From positions 38,708,771-38,772,770 of the forward strand of contig JACMZG010001913.1 in assembly GCA_018340805.1 (NCBI GenBank): a stretch of DNA of 64,000 nt, given 5' to 3'. Numbering within the stretch: position 1 is the stretch's first letter; every line of letters begins with the position of its first letter. Of the stretch, positions 12,530 to 24,265 are shown piece by piece. The DNA comes from Microvelia longipes. Its lineage: Eukaryota > Arthropoda > Insecta > Hemiptera > Veliidae. Position numbers and translations under genes: made by a program. The notes under the pieces are model-generated. The model ran no database searches. It worked only from the letters and a program-made list of their open reading frames with translations, and was not told the DNA's origin.

Positions 12530-13469
12530 TCGTTAATACATAAACTCTGACGTTAATCAGGCCACTTGTCAATTCATAGTTTAATATCTAACATGATTAT
12601 CATTATTCCTAATTGTCTTTATTATAATACCATATGGATGACTATATATTCATATTTATTGACAATTTCCATGAATCTCCAAAACGCTTTTAATAATGCA
12701 CCGAGCTATAAGTCCTCTTAATTAGTAATTATATTAAGGAACTCAGCAATTTATTGATTTAGTCCAGCAATTAGTTTATTTAATGTATAATATGTTTTAT
12801 AATCTGTAAATGTATTATAATTTTGGTTATATTAACTCATTAAAAAGATTGCTTACGACTACAAAACTTGTATATTATAATGAAGAAAGAGTTTTGAATT
12901 ATTATAGGTAAATTAATTGAAAGGATAATTACAGTATGTGTAATTATAATTGTTTTAATACAATTACTAATTACAATACATTTTATGACTGCTGTGGGGT
13001 TATGTCTGTAATAAAACTAATAAAACATTAACGGAAATCCTTTACGTTGCTTTTATCTATCTCTATAATTTAACTATGTTAATTCTAATTACATCCTGGA
13101 TATTATTATAACCGTATCTTAATTTAACCTTAATTGAGAATGTTGGTTTTTTTAAATGAGATTCTTTATCATTTGGGAGACAAGAAAGGTTTCTGTGCTT
13201 GTGCATATTGTTTTTTAAAATAAATTACGATCTTTAGAAATATTTTATTTTTATATATGGTACGATTTTGTTTAGCTGGACGATAAATATTATTACGTGA
13301 TGTTGATATTTCATAGCTTTTTAATTAATTAATAAATTATCATATTACTTTTTAAAAGTTCATAAGTTACTTTTTCTTAGTGGTGCTAAATTCTAATAAA
13401 AACTAAGTTGTTGTCCCATTTTAATAAATCCTAAGTAAATAATTCTGAAACCGTCGAAAAGTATATAAG

Positions 13470-13870
13470 TGAGTAATTAGAACGGTGTTGCTCGTCGGAA
13501 CTTTGCTTCATCACATTCGAATTTCTTACATCCTTCTCTATTCTTCGGATTCGCTTCGCTCTGTGCTATTAAAATATTTAAAATGCGTAAATTATTCTGC
13601 AACACGTCATTGGACCTCTGCTTCGCTCGTTTCAGATAGTAATATTAGTTCTATTCCCTAGCGGTCACGTCATTCATTGCACTGGGGCCTCGCTCAAATG
13701 TCAGCTTACTTTTTAATGATGCAATAAATCTATAGATACGTGCCGTTGTAAACAAAACTTAGAAATAACTTATTTATTACCTTAATTACTTTGCTAAATT
13801 TAAACTTAATTTGATAATTTGTGATTTTTTCAGAACCGAAAATACAGAAAAATTGTAGATTTTTTAAGAA
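13470..13870 (-). repeat. 5S-box repeat (duplicate block)
   Basis: Counterpart of 8335-8700 with the same GCGGTCAC...CTCGCTCAAATGTCAGCTTA block and GATTCGCTTCGCTC tail, disrupted by indels. Confidence 0.65.
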
Positions 13871-15746
13871 AAACGAATAAAAATTAAGTAGTAGTAAAGT
13901 ATTGTATACGAACATTAATTTTATAGTTTATTAATAAATATAAAGCGTCCCCTAAAAACTAAATTTTTAAGAAAGGGATAGCGACCGTTCCGATTTATCA
14001 TTTTATAAGTTGACGTTTGATATTTTGAAGTAATCCTTGTATTTATTTTCCAAAAACGAATTAAAGTATAAGCATAGTTTAGTAATATTAAGTAACTCCT
14101 GTGTTTTTATTTAATTATTTTTCATAGAGTATTAGCATTGTTTATTAGAGGTAGTTATCTTACTTTATAGTTTTTTAATTATTTATTTAAAATATTGTTA
14201 GTAATTGATAGTTACATCGAAAAAAAAGTAAATATTCTTATGCTATATAATGAGTAATATATAAGTAAATACAAAATTAATAAATAATTGAATAATCTGA
14301 TAATTGAGAATACTAACAATAATTAACTGTTTATTGGACTTTTGTTTTCATTCGTTCTATTACATTAACTTCTGTTTTATGATCATTCTCAATCACATAT
14401 TTTATAAAGTGTGTTCTGAATTTTTGTTTTCTAGTTAAGCGAGTTAAAAAGCTTTACTTTGTGTTTTAATTAGGTGTAAATTACATTTAAAAATATTTGA
14501 TAATAACATTAAAAAAGACCCTAATTTATTTTTATCAAAAAAAACGTGATTAAAAACTGCCCTCATAAGTGGACAAACTCCTCTGTGGAAGGCGAGCAAA
14601 AAAAATTGTATGAATCAAATTGAGATCATAATTAAGTAAAGTACAGGGCCGCAGTCCCAACCTTCGAGCACTCAATGTTGAATTTTAACTAGGTATCGTC
14701 AAACCAAACTCATTTTTGAGCCCCTAATTTTTATATATATTAAAAGTAAAAAAAAAATGAGGGACACTCAGCCCAAATCAATTAACACTATGAGGCTTTT
14801 TGCGTTTCTTTCTTACCATAAAAAAAATGCGCCTGCCCCTAAACTATAGAAAAATTATAAATGTGGACTCACGATCATTTATAGTCCTTAATATCCTGAA
14901 TGCAGAGGGGGCAAACAAGGGTAAACTACTGAAGGGTCCTTAACTAACCAATTAAAAGCTTCTTTATTTAAAAAAAATATAAATTAACCATGATAGTAGA
15001 GACAAATAAATAAGTTTTATTTTTTATAATGATTTATGACTCAATAAAATAAATTAATGCTAAGCTTGAGTTGTAATTAATGTAGTGGTCTGTTTACTTT
15101 ATACTTAGACTTTTTAATGTAGTTTTCTGATATATCTCGATACCTGCCGTTATGCTTTTTTCATAATAGAGCCGGAACCTATAGTGAATAACCTTTCTTT
15201 TTTTCTTTATTTTCCAAGAGCCGGACCCTAAAAAATGTGTCTCATTTGTTCTACTTCAAACCAAAATTTTCTGAAAATATTACCTTTAAAATTGGAAGGG
15301 AAAAACATAGTCGCCTACCAGAGTGAAGCCTCATATGATTGTGCCTTCTCAAAATTTATAAAATCGCTCAAATATCATTTTCTTAAAAAATAAATGGTTT
15401 CCTTAGTCGTGAAACAAAAGAAAATGAAGAGAACATTTTTATAGGTGATAGAATGTTCTAATAAAACATGTGTTTAAACATTAAAATCAGATGACTACAA
15501 CCGAAGTTATGGCTCTTTCAAAAACACCAAAAAAATAGTTAAATAATGCAAAGTCAGTAAATTTCTTTGACAAAATTATTGCTTTTTGTGTATTTTTTTG
15601 GTCATTTAAAAAATACATAATTCAGTTGTAGTTACGATTTGACAAAAAACACTCGTTTTATCAAGAAGTTTATCAGCTTAAATAATGTTTTTTATGTGAC
15701 CTACAAGCGGCCAGTAATTGCATAGCAAAACTGAATATAAAGTAAA

Positions 15747-15820
15747 ATATTATATATATATATAATATAATAATATATAATAAATATATATATATATAAT
15801 AATGAATATATTATTATATT
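15747..15820. repeat. AT microsatellite
   Basis: Imperfect (AT)n at the point where the duplicated block ends and unique sequence resumes. Confidence 0.8.
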
Positions 15821-15869
15821 TGAACGAGCGCAAATTCAACATAAAGGGCTCCAACTATCTAGAATAGGC

Positions 15870-16020
15870 AGACTATGTTTTCTCTATAATTTAATGTATA
15901 AGTTTTCTATATATTAAGGATATAATTTATCTATAATTTTATGGTATATTTCCTCTAATATATTAAGTATATTTCTCTATATTACAGGTATATTTCTCTA
16001 TATTTTAAGATTTATTTTAT
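15870..16020. repeat. Degenerate ~25-30-bp tandem repeat
   Basis: About five imperfect units around TTTCTCTATAT followed by TTAAGG/TTACAGG. Strongly diverged from one another. Confidence 0.55.
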
Positions 16021-17750
16021 TTATTTTATATTTATTTATCACTCCATTCTGTAATTTATCTGTTCTTTCGGTACAATTTTGTAATTTTAATGTATAATAG
16101 TTTGTCCAGACATTTTTGTCTTATTTGTTAATAGGCACTGAGATGACCCCATTGTTAGTCGATAAGCGCTCTGCTTCTCTTTATAAAATTATAAACTGTG
16201 AGAGACTTTTTTTATTCTTTCGTTGTATACGATGGACCCATTATGCTCATTCTTAAAACATAATATCATTGGGTGACTTTTTTTTATATTTATTTATATA
16301 ATATAATTTAATTTTTATTTTATTTTTATAATTTTTTTTGGTCGAGCGTAGCAAGTGTGAAAGTAAACTACATAAAGCTTTAAATGAAAAACAATTTTAT
16401 TACTTTTAATGAATAAAAATTCATTTAACTACTGATTTTGATATTTCGCACCGTAAGCCACGCGGCATAGATAAACAATATTTTTTATCTATGACGCTTG
16501 CTTAGTAAGTAATTATTAATTCTAATGGCTTGCATATTCCCCAAAGCTTTAATAATTGTTGGGTAACTAAAATAATTTGTTTTTTAGTCGTATTAAAATT
16601 ATGATAAATCGTATTAATAAGATGTCAATTAAATAAAATATGAAAAGTTAATATTTCAAGGTGCCTGCCGATGTCATAGTGGATCTATTTGTTGTCTAAA
16701 GAAATATACGTATATGCCATAGATTTCAATTCAAATGGTACAATTTTTTTAACAAATATTTTCATGAACTGTATTTATGTTTTACAGACTGCAAAAGTTT
16801 TTTTTAATAAAATATCCTTTATTGTTATAATAAAACTAAGAGATTCTTATAAAAGTTACAGAATAAATTTAAATGATATACAAAAGTAAAATCATGAACG
16901 GATTATTATCCAGTTTAAGGCATTAGTCTTGTGCTGTGGATTACAGCAACTCTCTTATTAATTTTCCATGTATAAATGGAATAAAAAAATAAATCATTTT
17001 CTTTTAGTTTTTTTTAGTTTTATTTATATAATTTGCCTTTTATTTAATTTTATTATTTTAATTTTTTTTTATTAAATTTTAAAAGCCTTTAATTTAAGAA
17101 GACTGGGTTTTGTGCCAACAATACGGGGCGAGTTACTTTTGGCAGAAACAGACGTTAAATAACCATTAGTATATCCTGAAAATGTGTAAAAATAATATTT
17201 TTCCAAAAACCAACAGTTGTAATTCAATAAAAGTAAGAAATAATTAATAGTTTTCAGCTTGCCAACGATGAAAATTGAGTTTTTGCTCCCTGGGCGGTCA
17301 AGTTAGTATTTGAGGAAAGCCTAAGGAACCACATTATTTAAAGCCTAAGGCTGGCCGAGAAAAACTATTCTCGAAGCCTAAACCGTAACGTATACTAAAA
17401 CTGCTCGAGCGTAAGGATTTGTTTCTTCCATGACAAATTTAAGATGTTAACTCTTAGAGAGAAATAGTAGGATAACAAACAGTTAATTTTAACAAATACA
17501 ATATTAGAGTTACCTTTGATTTATTAATGTATAAATAATTTATTACATTGGTTGCTCCTTAGTTGAATTTAAAAATAGTTAAGACTCTTTATACATTATT
17601 CCGAGTAGTTTATTTGAGTGGCTTATCTTCCAATAAGACTTACCTCCCTCTGCTCTCTGCTGTTTGTGGCAGTTATAGAAAAAACTACAACTAAACCTTG
17701 ACATCAGTAATTCTACAAATTCAAAAATCTCTCCTCCCCCCTAAGATTCC
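16021..17750. other. AT-rich DNA, no gene seen
   Basis: A GAGCGTAGCAAGTG fragment near 16343 may be a remnant of the 5S-box repeat tail. Otherwise I recognise nothing; the open frame at 16689-16889 has no recognisable domain. Confidence 0.45.
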
Positions 17751-17754
17751 GACA

Positions 17755-18545
17755 TCATACTTTTCTTCATTTATACCATACATATATAGGAAAAGTATTG
17801 CGTTTTTGCAAATACATCCGAAACCAGGATTATCCGTTTTAGGTGATTTAAAGTCTTCCTGAGTGGTTTTCACAAAGTTGTCTGTCTGTGTGTGACTTTT
17901 ACCATCGTAGCTCCTAGTATATCTATGCTAGAGAGTTAATACTTCATAAAAAAAATTTGTCTACCGCTGTAGTTGTGCTATTCGGAAAATATTTTTTATG
18001 ACGTCATTAACCCCGCAATAATGACTCTGCAAAAATTTCGAAAAATCATTAAACGCAAAAAAAATGATGCGCTTGGATTGAAACTTTGCACGCATGTAGC
18101 CACGTATAAGACTAACATATGTACTAAGTTTCATCTTATTTTCAGCATTAATTAGTTTTATTTTGATCAAATGACTTGCGAACGTTTTTTAAAAAAAAAA
18201 TTATCGGTAAACAATCCAATTGAGTTAAAATTTGCTACAAGTTTACACCCTTACGTAATAAATAAGTGCACTAAGGTTCGTTTCAATACGACAAATATAT
18301 CCATGTTAGGCAGCATTGAGCGTGGTCAGTGCTGTATGGGTGACCGCTGAGATTTAAACGAATGCATTTACTATCTAAAGACGAGAGAAGCAAGTAAGCA
18401 AGTCCGAGGACAAGCTGCAGTATAAATTTGGCGAATTGTATATTCTAAAGACGAGCGAAGCGAGTCCGAAGCAGGGAAGATGAGCGTAGTTAATCCGATG
18501 TAATGAGAAACATTTTTGAGGTACCCCTCGAATAGATTTTTTTTC
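17755..18545 (+). repeat. 5S-box repeat, near full length
   Basis: The best-preserved plus-strand member, with blocks in order. (1) Head palindrome region ACTTTTC...GGAAAAGT (17760-17800). (2) TCCTGAGTGGTTTTCACAAA, then a GT-rich tract. (3) ATGCTAGAGAGTTAA. (4) ATGACGTCATTAACCCC with ATAATGAC. (5) GCACGCATGTAGC and TTTCATCTTATTTTCAGCAT. (6) 5S rRNA-like core at about 18285-18360: TGTTAGGCAGCATTGAGCGT, GGTCAGTGCT, GTATGGGTGACCGCTGAGA. (7) Tail with GACGAGCGAAGCGAGTCCGA and GATGAGCGTAGTTAATCCGA. The core aligns with the A-box to C-box region of animal 5S rRNA. Short open frames inside are not coding. Confidence 0.8.
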
Positions 18546-19401
18546 TATTTAAATTTATTTATTAAAATCATCAACAAACTTTTTGTTATCAAAAGTGACT
18601 TATCATTTTATAATCAATATACTGATGAAAGTAAATTTGAGCATATACTTTTGGAGACCACTACTGAATACCAATCTTAACCAAATGTTTTTTTTTTAAC
18701 TTAATATAAAGTTTAAACTTTATATATGTTAATATAAAGTTAATTAATTTAAAAAATAAGTTCATGCAAATTTTTATCGGAAAATTACACTTATTTTGTT
18801 TCAAGAAAAATTTAATTATCCTTAATTTTGTATTTTTATCAAAACACTGTGGTCACTTTATATTTATTATCATACGTTGCTTAGTTTATTTTACTTATAT
18901 AAAATGACTTCGATTTTAATTACAATTACATTAATTATACTGATTTTTCCTAATTACTTTTCCGATATTATTATTTGACGTAAATAATAAATTACTTGAA
19001 ACAGTAAAATAATTACCAAATAATTTAATTGTAATCGATTCTCGGTTATTAATGTTAAAAATACTTAGATAATTAGTTATGAAACTAGATACGTATAATT
19101 TGATGTAATTAGAGCAATATTGCTCCAATAACGTGATATCGTTCCAATTTTTTAACTGATTAATAATAATACGTTTTGTACCGTGTGTATTTGGTGATAA
19201 ATATGCTTTAATAAATGTAATTGTTATTTTATGATGTGTTTTAAATATTAACGTTAGTGCATAATAGTTGTCATTGCATGATTGCAGTTCACTTATTTAA
19301 CAATAACATTATCAGCGATAATTACTTTATAAAAGTTGTTGTGAAAGGCCTGATCCTGTCAAATCATTGGAAAAAAGACTACAATAAAAACGAGGCCTAC
19401 T
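18546..19401. other. AT-rich DNA, nothing recognised
   Basis: Contains a short A/T palindrome near 18710-18745 (AATATAAAGTTTAAACTTTATAT-like). No gene. Confidence 0.5.
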
Positions 19402-19581
19402 CAAGGATCTTGAATAAAGGGGATGACGCATTAAGGAACATTTCTGACCCCATGGAAGTTGTAAGAGATAGAGAAATAGGAGCAAACCTTACCTTCCCCA
19501 TGGTTTTTTGGTTATCGATGGAATCACTTTTTTGTATGGCAAATCGACTTAGTGCGTCATCCCCTTTATTTAAGATCCTTG
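19402..19581 (+). mobile_element. 180-bp MITE
   Basis: Terminal inverted repeats of about 33 bp: 19402-19434 (CAAGGATCTTGAATAAAGGG...) and 19549-19581, differing at only two or so positions. The subterminal sequences match both ends of the longer element at 54097-54627 in inverted order, so this looks like its internally deleted form. No transposase is encoded. The superfamily cannot be fixed because no convincing target duplication is visible. The short open frame crossing it is incidental. Confidence 0.8.
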
Positions 19582-19589
19582 GGCCTTCT

Positions 19590-20965
19590 TGCTAGTTGTC
19601 GAGTCCAATCATGTCGTGTTTTACTTGCTTGTTATCGATATGAGTCCAATCATGTCGTGTTTTACTTGCCTATGTTGTCCGATATGAGTCCAATTCATCG
19701 TCGTGTTTACTTGCTTGTTATCGATATGAGTCCAATCATGTCGTGTTTTACTCTAGTTGTCGATATGAGTCCAATAAACTTGCTGTGTCTTGCTAGTTTG
19801 TCGATATGAAGTCAATCATGTCGGTTTTACTTGCTTGTTATCGATATGAGTCCAATCATGTCGTTTTTACTAGCTAGTTGTCGATATGAGTCCAATCATG
19901 TCGTGTTTTACTTGCTAGTTGTCGATATGAGTCCAATCATGTCGTGTTTTACTTGCTTGTTATCGATATGAGTCCAATCATGTCGTGTTTTACTAGCTAG
20001 TTGTCGATATGAGTCCAATCATGTCGTGTTTTACTTGCTTGTTATCGATATGAGTCCAATCATCGTCGTGTTTTACTTGCTTGTTAATCGATATGAGTCC
20101 AATCATGTCGTTTTTACTTGCTAGTTGTCGATATGAGTCCAATCATGTCGTGTTTTACTTGCTTGTTATCGATATGAGTTCCAATTCATGTCGTGTTTTA
20201 CTAGCTAGTGTCGATATGAGTCCAATAAGTGTGTTTTACCTTGCTAGTTGTCGATATGAGTCCAAATCTATGCGTTTTTACTTGTTGTTAATGATATGAG
20301 TCCAATCATGTCGTTTTACTAGCTATTGTCGATATTGAGTCCAATCAGTCGTGTTTTAACTTGCTAGTTGTCGATAATGAGTCAATCATGTTCTGTGTTT
20401 TTCTTTGCTTGTATCGAATGAGTCCAACATTCGTGTTACACTCTGCTAGTTCGTTCGAATGAGTCCAATCATTCGTTTTACTTGCTTATTATCGATATGC
20501 AGTCCAACAATGTCGTGTTTTACTAGCTACGTTGTCGATAATGAGTCCAAATCATGTCGTGTTACTTGCTTGTTCATCGATATGAGTCCAATCATGTCGT
20601 GTTTTACTAGCATAGTTGTCGCTATAGTCAATCAGTCCGTGTTTACTTGCTAGGTTGTCGAAATGCTTCAATTTAGGACTTGGTCTATTTGCTGGTTGTC
20701 AATATAATTCTAATCGTGACGTAAGTATCTTGATGGTTGCCAATGAGATCCTATACGTGACGTAACCAATTTGATGGTTGTCAATAAGACCCTAACCGGG
20801 AAGTAGTCTACTTACTAGATGTCGATAACATTATAACCGTAACGCAGCTTACTTTGCGGTTGTCAATAAGATTATAACTGTGACGCAGCTTACTTTGCGG
20901 TTGTCAATAAGATTACAACCATGACGCAGCCTACTTTGCTGTTTTCAATAAGATTATAACCGTGG
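19590..20965. repeat. 41-bp satellite array (~33 units)
   Basis: Unit TCGATATGAGTCCAATCATG followed by TCGTGTTTTACTTGCTAGTTG, period 41 bp (for example 19881, 19922, 19963). Two unit types alternate irregularly: one begins TTGTTATCGAT and the other TAGTTGTCGAT. Units up to about 20180 are nearly identical. From 20180 to 20660 they carry many small indels. From 20660 to 20965 they are much diverged (GTTGTCAATAAGATTATAAC) but keep the period. Open frames reading MSPI repeats are a by-product of the array. Confidence 0.9.
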
Positions 20966-21442
20966 CGTTGGCTATTTACTTGGTTAGTAAGAAATCATCT
21001 TAATGAATAAGGAAATTATGTTTTCGTTTGTTCTTGGATAAATATGAATAATTTAAAGGCACGAGTTTATTTTCAAGATACTTTTTTTAATTTTAAAAAA
21101 TCAGCATTCTATAAAAAGCTCTTACCAAAGACAATTAATTTAAGTTTCATAGCTTGATTTCATTTCTAATTTTAATTCTGGAGCATAAAAAAAAACTCGG
21201 ATTTAATTTATTTTATAAGAAAGTTAATTAGTTGATCATAATGGTGGTTTGTGTTGCGGGTCAAGTCTTGTTAATTATGCTTAAACAACTCAAGTTTTAC
21301 TCCCCCTGCTTTTCCTCGTCTAACCCCCTCCCCTCCCGATCCTTTTCTCTAAATTAATTTTATTCTCTCTGCTTCATCAATGAATCTTTCTTTTTGAACC
21401 ACAGCTTGGTTTCTAAAACAATAATTATGGTTAAGAGAAAAA
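20966..21442. other. AT-rich DNA, nothing recognised
   Basis: No gene. A pyrimidine-rich patch (21300-21350, CCCCCTGCTTTTCC) is the only compositional change. Confidence 0.5.
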
Positions 21443-21447
21443 AAATT

Positions 21448-22138
21448 CTGGCGCGGTGGTCCGCATGTCGGGCGAATTTCCTTTGGATGCGTGTTTCCGT
21501 CTTTTTACATATATAAGTTTACAACTACCTAAAACAATAATTCGGCGCGGTGGTCCGCTGTCGGGCGAATTTCATTTAGAATGGCGTGCTAAACAACCCA
21601 TTTCTTGCTTATGCAAAAACCATCCCATTGCGTGGTTCCGGTTCATGCTTTAGAACCTAAGCAGTTACTCAAGTTGTCAAGCACTGCTCGTAACTCATTT
21701 TGTCTGTATTTTCCAAAGGAAATGCGCAATAATCATCCAGTTGTTGTACAAAACTATGCCTCTAAAATTAGAAGTACGCACTATTATTTGCACTAGTTTT
21801 AAAGGATTAGTTACTTATTTAAGCTTAGTCAGTTATCTTTAAAAGTTTTAGCGCATTTCCTTTGGAAAACAGACAAAATGAGTTACGAGCAGTGCTTGAC
21901 AATTGAGTAACTGCTTAGGTTCTAAAGCATGAACCGGAACCACGCAATGGGCATGGTTCTTGCATAAGCAAGAAATGGGTTGTTTAGCACGGAAACACGT
22001 ATTCTAAATGAAATTCGCCCGACAGCGGACCACTGCGCCGGAATTATTTATTTAGTAGTTTGAAAAACTTATATAATGTAAAAAGCACGGAAACACGCAT
22101 CCAAAGGAAATTCGCCCGACATGGCGACACCGCGCCAG
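21448..22138. mobile_element. 691-bp foldback DNA element with 5-bp TSD
   Basis: The left arm (21448 to about 21737) and right arm (about 21850 to 22138) are long inverted repeats around a ~110-bp centre. The termini begin CTGGCGCGGTGGTCCGCATG on the left and, reversed, CTGGCGCGGTGTCGCCATG on the right. The motif GGCGCGGTGGTCCGC-TGTCGGGCGAATTTC occurs twice in each arm. AAATT flanks both ends (21443-21447, 22139-22143), compatible with a target duplication. It has no transposase, so it would move in trans. It is GC-richer than its surroundings. Confidence 0.8.
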
Positions 22139-22184
22139 AAATTATTTTCTAGTTGTTAAACTTATTTAGGTAAAAAAACGATAA

Positions 22185-22285
22185 AAATTATTGTTCCTAC
22201 TAGGATTTGAACCCAGGTACTCTGAGTTTGAGTGGTCGATTTGACTCCGGACCACTGCATTCAACTCAGAGGCCAAAAAATGAAA
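22185..22285 (-). pseudogene. tRNA-like SINE head or tRNA relic
   Basis: The minus strand contains a good B-box arm, CTGGGTTCAAATCCTAG, and upstream an A-box-like TGAGTTGAATGCAGTGG. The part before the B box forms a long nested hairpin (CTCTGAGTT with AACTCAGAG outside, GTGGTC with GACCAC inside). There is no matching acceptor stem, so it is not a functional tRNA gene. A tRNA-derived SINE remnant is more likely. Confidence 0.45.
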
Positions 22286-22570
22286 CGACACCCTACTCGA
22301 AATTTTAATTTTCAACGAACGTAATGTTGAGTTTTCTATATTTTTTGTGGTTTTTTCGACTTTTCGGTAACTTAAAGTGGTCGTCATCGTCTTCGAACCG
22401 GTTTCATTCGATTCAGCGCCCAAAATTACATAGAAAACGACACCCTAACTCGAAATTTATTTTTTATCGACCTAAATTTTGGTTTTTGGTAATTACAATG
22501 GTTTTTTTCGATTTTTAGGTCACTTAGTGGTCGTATCGACTTCGACCGGTTTCATTCGATTCAGGTCTCA
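22262..22570. repeat. ~148-bp tandem duplication
   Basis: Two diverged units share AAACGACACCCTA, ACTCGAAATTT and GGTTTCATTCGATTCAG, each about 148 bp apart (for example 22398 and 22546). The start of a third unit follows. Confidence 0.7.
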
Positions 22571-22792
22571 AAAACATAAATATTGACTTTTTCGCGGCAA
22601 AAAATATTAACCCTGAATTTTGCTGATTTTGAAAATTTCGCTGACTCAGCAAACCGGGTTAATGACGTCACAAAAACTGGTTTTCAATAGGGTTCGTGTC
22701 CTCCGAAGGTTTGATTTGTTACCAAGTTTGGTTATAAAATATTAATCCGTTCGAAAGATAGAGTGTTTACAAGAAAGTGTCTAGAAATACAA

Positions 22793-22795
22793 TCT

Positions 22796-22827
<32 letters not shown>

Positions 22828-22952
22828 GTATAGTATATAGTTAATATATATATATATATATATATATATAGTATATTATAATATATTATATATATATATA
22901 CAATATATATATATATAGTATAATATATATATATATATATATTATATATATA
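22793..22952. repeat. Interrupted AT microsatellite
   Basis: (AT)n with AG/AA interruptions. Confidence 0.9.
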
Positions 22953-22959
22953 AAAATAA

Positions 22960-23110
22960 AGTCTCGCGAAAATTTATTTTTTTCGTCATTAGGACCTCTG
23001 AAGGTATTTGGTGTCGTGGTCCGAGGTTCGAATTCCGCCATGACGCCTATCTCATTAGCGAATTTTTTCCCAAAGGAACATTCGCTAAAACATTCTAGAG
23101 AAACGAATGA
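22960..23110 (+). pseudogene. tRNA-like SINE relic
   Basis: GGTGTCGTGGTCCGAGGTTCG and AATTCCGCC resemble the B-box arm of a tRNA, preceded by GGACCTCTGAAGG. A downstream hairpin TTAGCGAA...TTCGCTAA could be the SINE body. The 5' part seems lost into the microsatellite. Confidence 0.4.
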
Positions 23111-23194
23111 TAGTAATAATAAATGATATATATTATATAAATATATAGCTTTTTAGCAAACTAACTCTCTTATTTTATTTATATACATAAATAA

Positions 23195-23640
23195 AGTATC
23201 AAATTTTAACACGATTGGATTATTTACTGAGTTTTTTACAAAAAAGTAATTTGTTAAAATTTGAACTAATGCTGATAATGAGATGAAACTTGGCGCATAT
23301 GTTATTTGCATGACTCTGCATGACTACAGGCGTGCCATATTTTAATCATATCGCATTATTTTTTTGCGTTTTATGATTTTTCGGAATTTTCGCTTTGGCA
23401 TTACAGCGGTAGACTGATATTTGTACTAAGTTTCAACTTTCTAGCAAAAATACTCAAGGTACTACGATGATAACAGACTTGCACACACACATTCAGACAG
23501 AAAATTTTGTGAACACCACTCAGGGGGTCTTAAAAAACCTGAAACGGATGATTCAGGTATCATTCCGGTATCGGATTTTTTTGCAAACACAATACTTTTT
23601 ATATAATATACCTACAGTAGGAAAAGTAAAAATTATTTAA
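23195..23640 (-). repeat. 5S-box repeat, head half
   Basis: Minus-strand member lacking the 5S-like core. It has the GATGAAAC-TTGG and GCATTACAGCGGTAGAC blocks, GATGATAACAGAC, a CA-rich tract, CCACTCAGGGGGTCTTAAAA, and a terminal GGTATA-type palindrome ending in GGAAAAGTAAAA at 23612-23630. Confidence 0.75.
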
Positions 23641-24160
23641 ATTTGCGTATTTGACTTTAATAAAAACTAAGTATGTATTTAGCAAGTTATTAAAAAATAA
23701 TTAATATTTAATTACTTTCATGAATGACTTGCGGTAATAATGTTAATAAAACAAATAAAATAGATAACAATAACAATTAACATGAATAATTAAAATAAAA
23801 AGTTTATTTGATAAGTCTCAGTGTAAACAATTGATAAAGAATTTATGTCTACTAAAATTATCAGCGTAGAAAAGCCAAGATTAGCGTGAAAAGAATTCAT
23901 ATCTAATCATTGGCGGACTGAGCCAAAAAGGCCCGAGGAGTTTGGCCTAAAACGGCCCTAATATCTCAAGGGGCCAAATGGGGTTGGGGAGGGGGCCCTA
24001 TAATGCTTCTCAGAGGGGTCCACTTTTAACTAGAGTAGTATTAATGATTAAGCAAGCTCAATTTAATTTCATATTTAATAAAAATTAAATGAAATTTAAA
24101 TTATTTTCTATAATAAATTAAAATAAACAAGAGAAAATAAAATAAGTTTAAGTTTATTCT
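23641..24160. other. AT-rich DNA with a GC-rich patch
   Basis: 23915-24035 is GC-rich and purine-biased on the plus strand (AAAGGCCCGAGGAGTTTGGC, GGGGTTGGGGAGGGGGCCC). It could be the end of a DNA transposon but I find no partner end. The remainder is plain AT-rich sequence. Confidence 0.35.
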
Positions 24161-24265
24161 GGGTGAAAGAAAAGAGTCTCTTTAGAAACATATTTTATTA
24201 GTAAAGCGCTTTCAACCAAGCCTGAGGCCATCATCAGTGCCTGTACAAACAATTTAAAAAACTAA
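24160..24265 (-). mobile_element. Penelope-like element 3'-end relic
   Basis: The minus strand has the block GGCACTGATGATGGCC...GGTTGAAAGCGC, equivalent in layout to the block GGCACTGAGGATGACC...GGTTGAAAGCCG at both ends of the Penelope-like element at 54.9-56.6 kb. Only this terminal region is recognised here; no coding part is present. Confidence 0.5.
24203..24240 (-). ncRNA. Hammerhead-like ribozyme core (candidate)
   Basis: The minus strand holds CTGATGA, then a GGCC-TCA-GGCTT helix-like stretch, then GAAA, in hammerhead order. Type I hammerheads are known in Penelope-like long terminal segments. Stem III and the cleavage site are not obvious, so activity is doubtful. Confidence 0.25.

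Larger units (their letters stand above)
11501..15790. repeat. Right, error-rich copy of the ~4 kb block
   Basis: Starts immediately after the gap with sequence matching 6484 onward and follows it collinearly to about 15770. Differences are dominated by 1-2 nt insertions and deletions scattered every few tens of bases, plus some substitutions, in AT and non-AT sequence alike. Neither copy carries a gene. The pattern fits a poorly polished long-read contig end. Confidence 0.85.

Noticed and set aside
19590..20965. Possible CRISPR array
   Set aside because: Units are contiguous 41-bp repeats without unique spacers, in a eukaryotic context; it is a satellite.
22185..22285. Functional tRNA gene
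   Set aside because: There is no acceptor stem and no normal anticodon arm; only the B-box arm fits.
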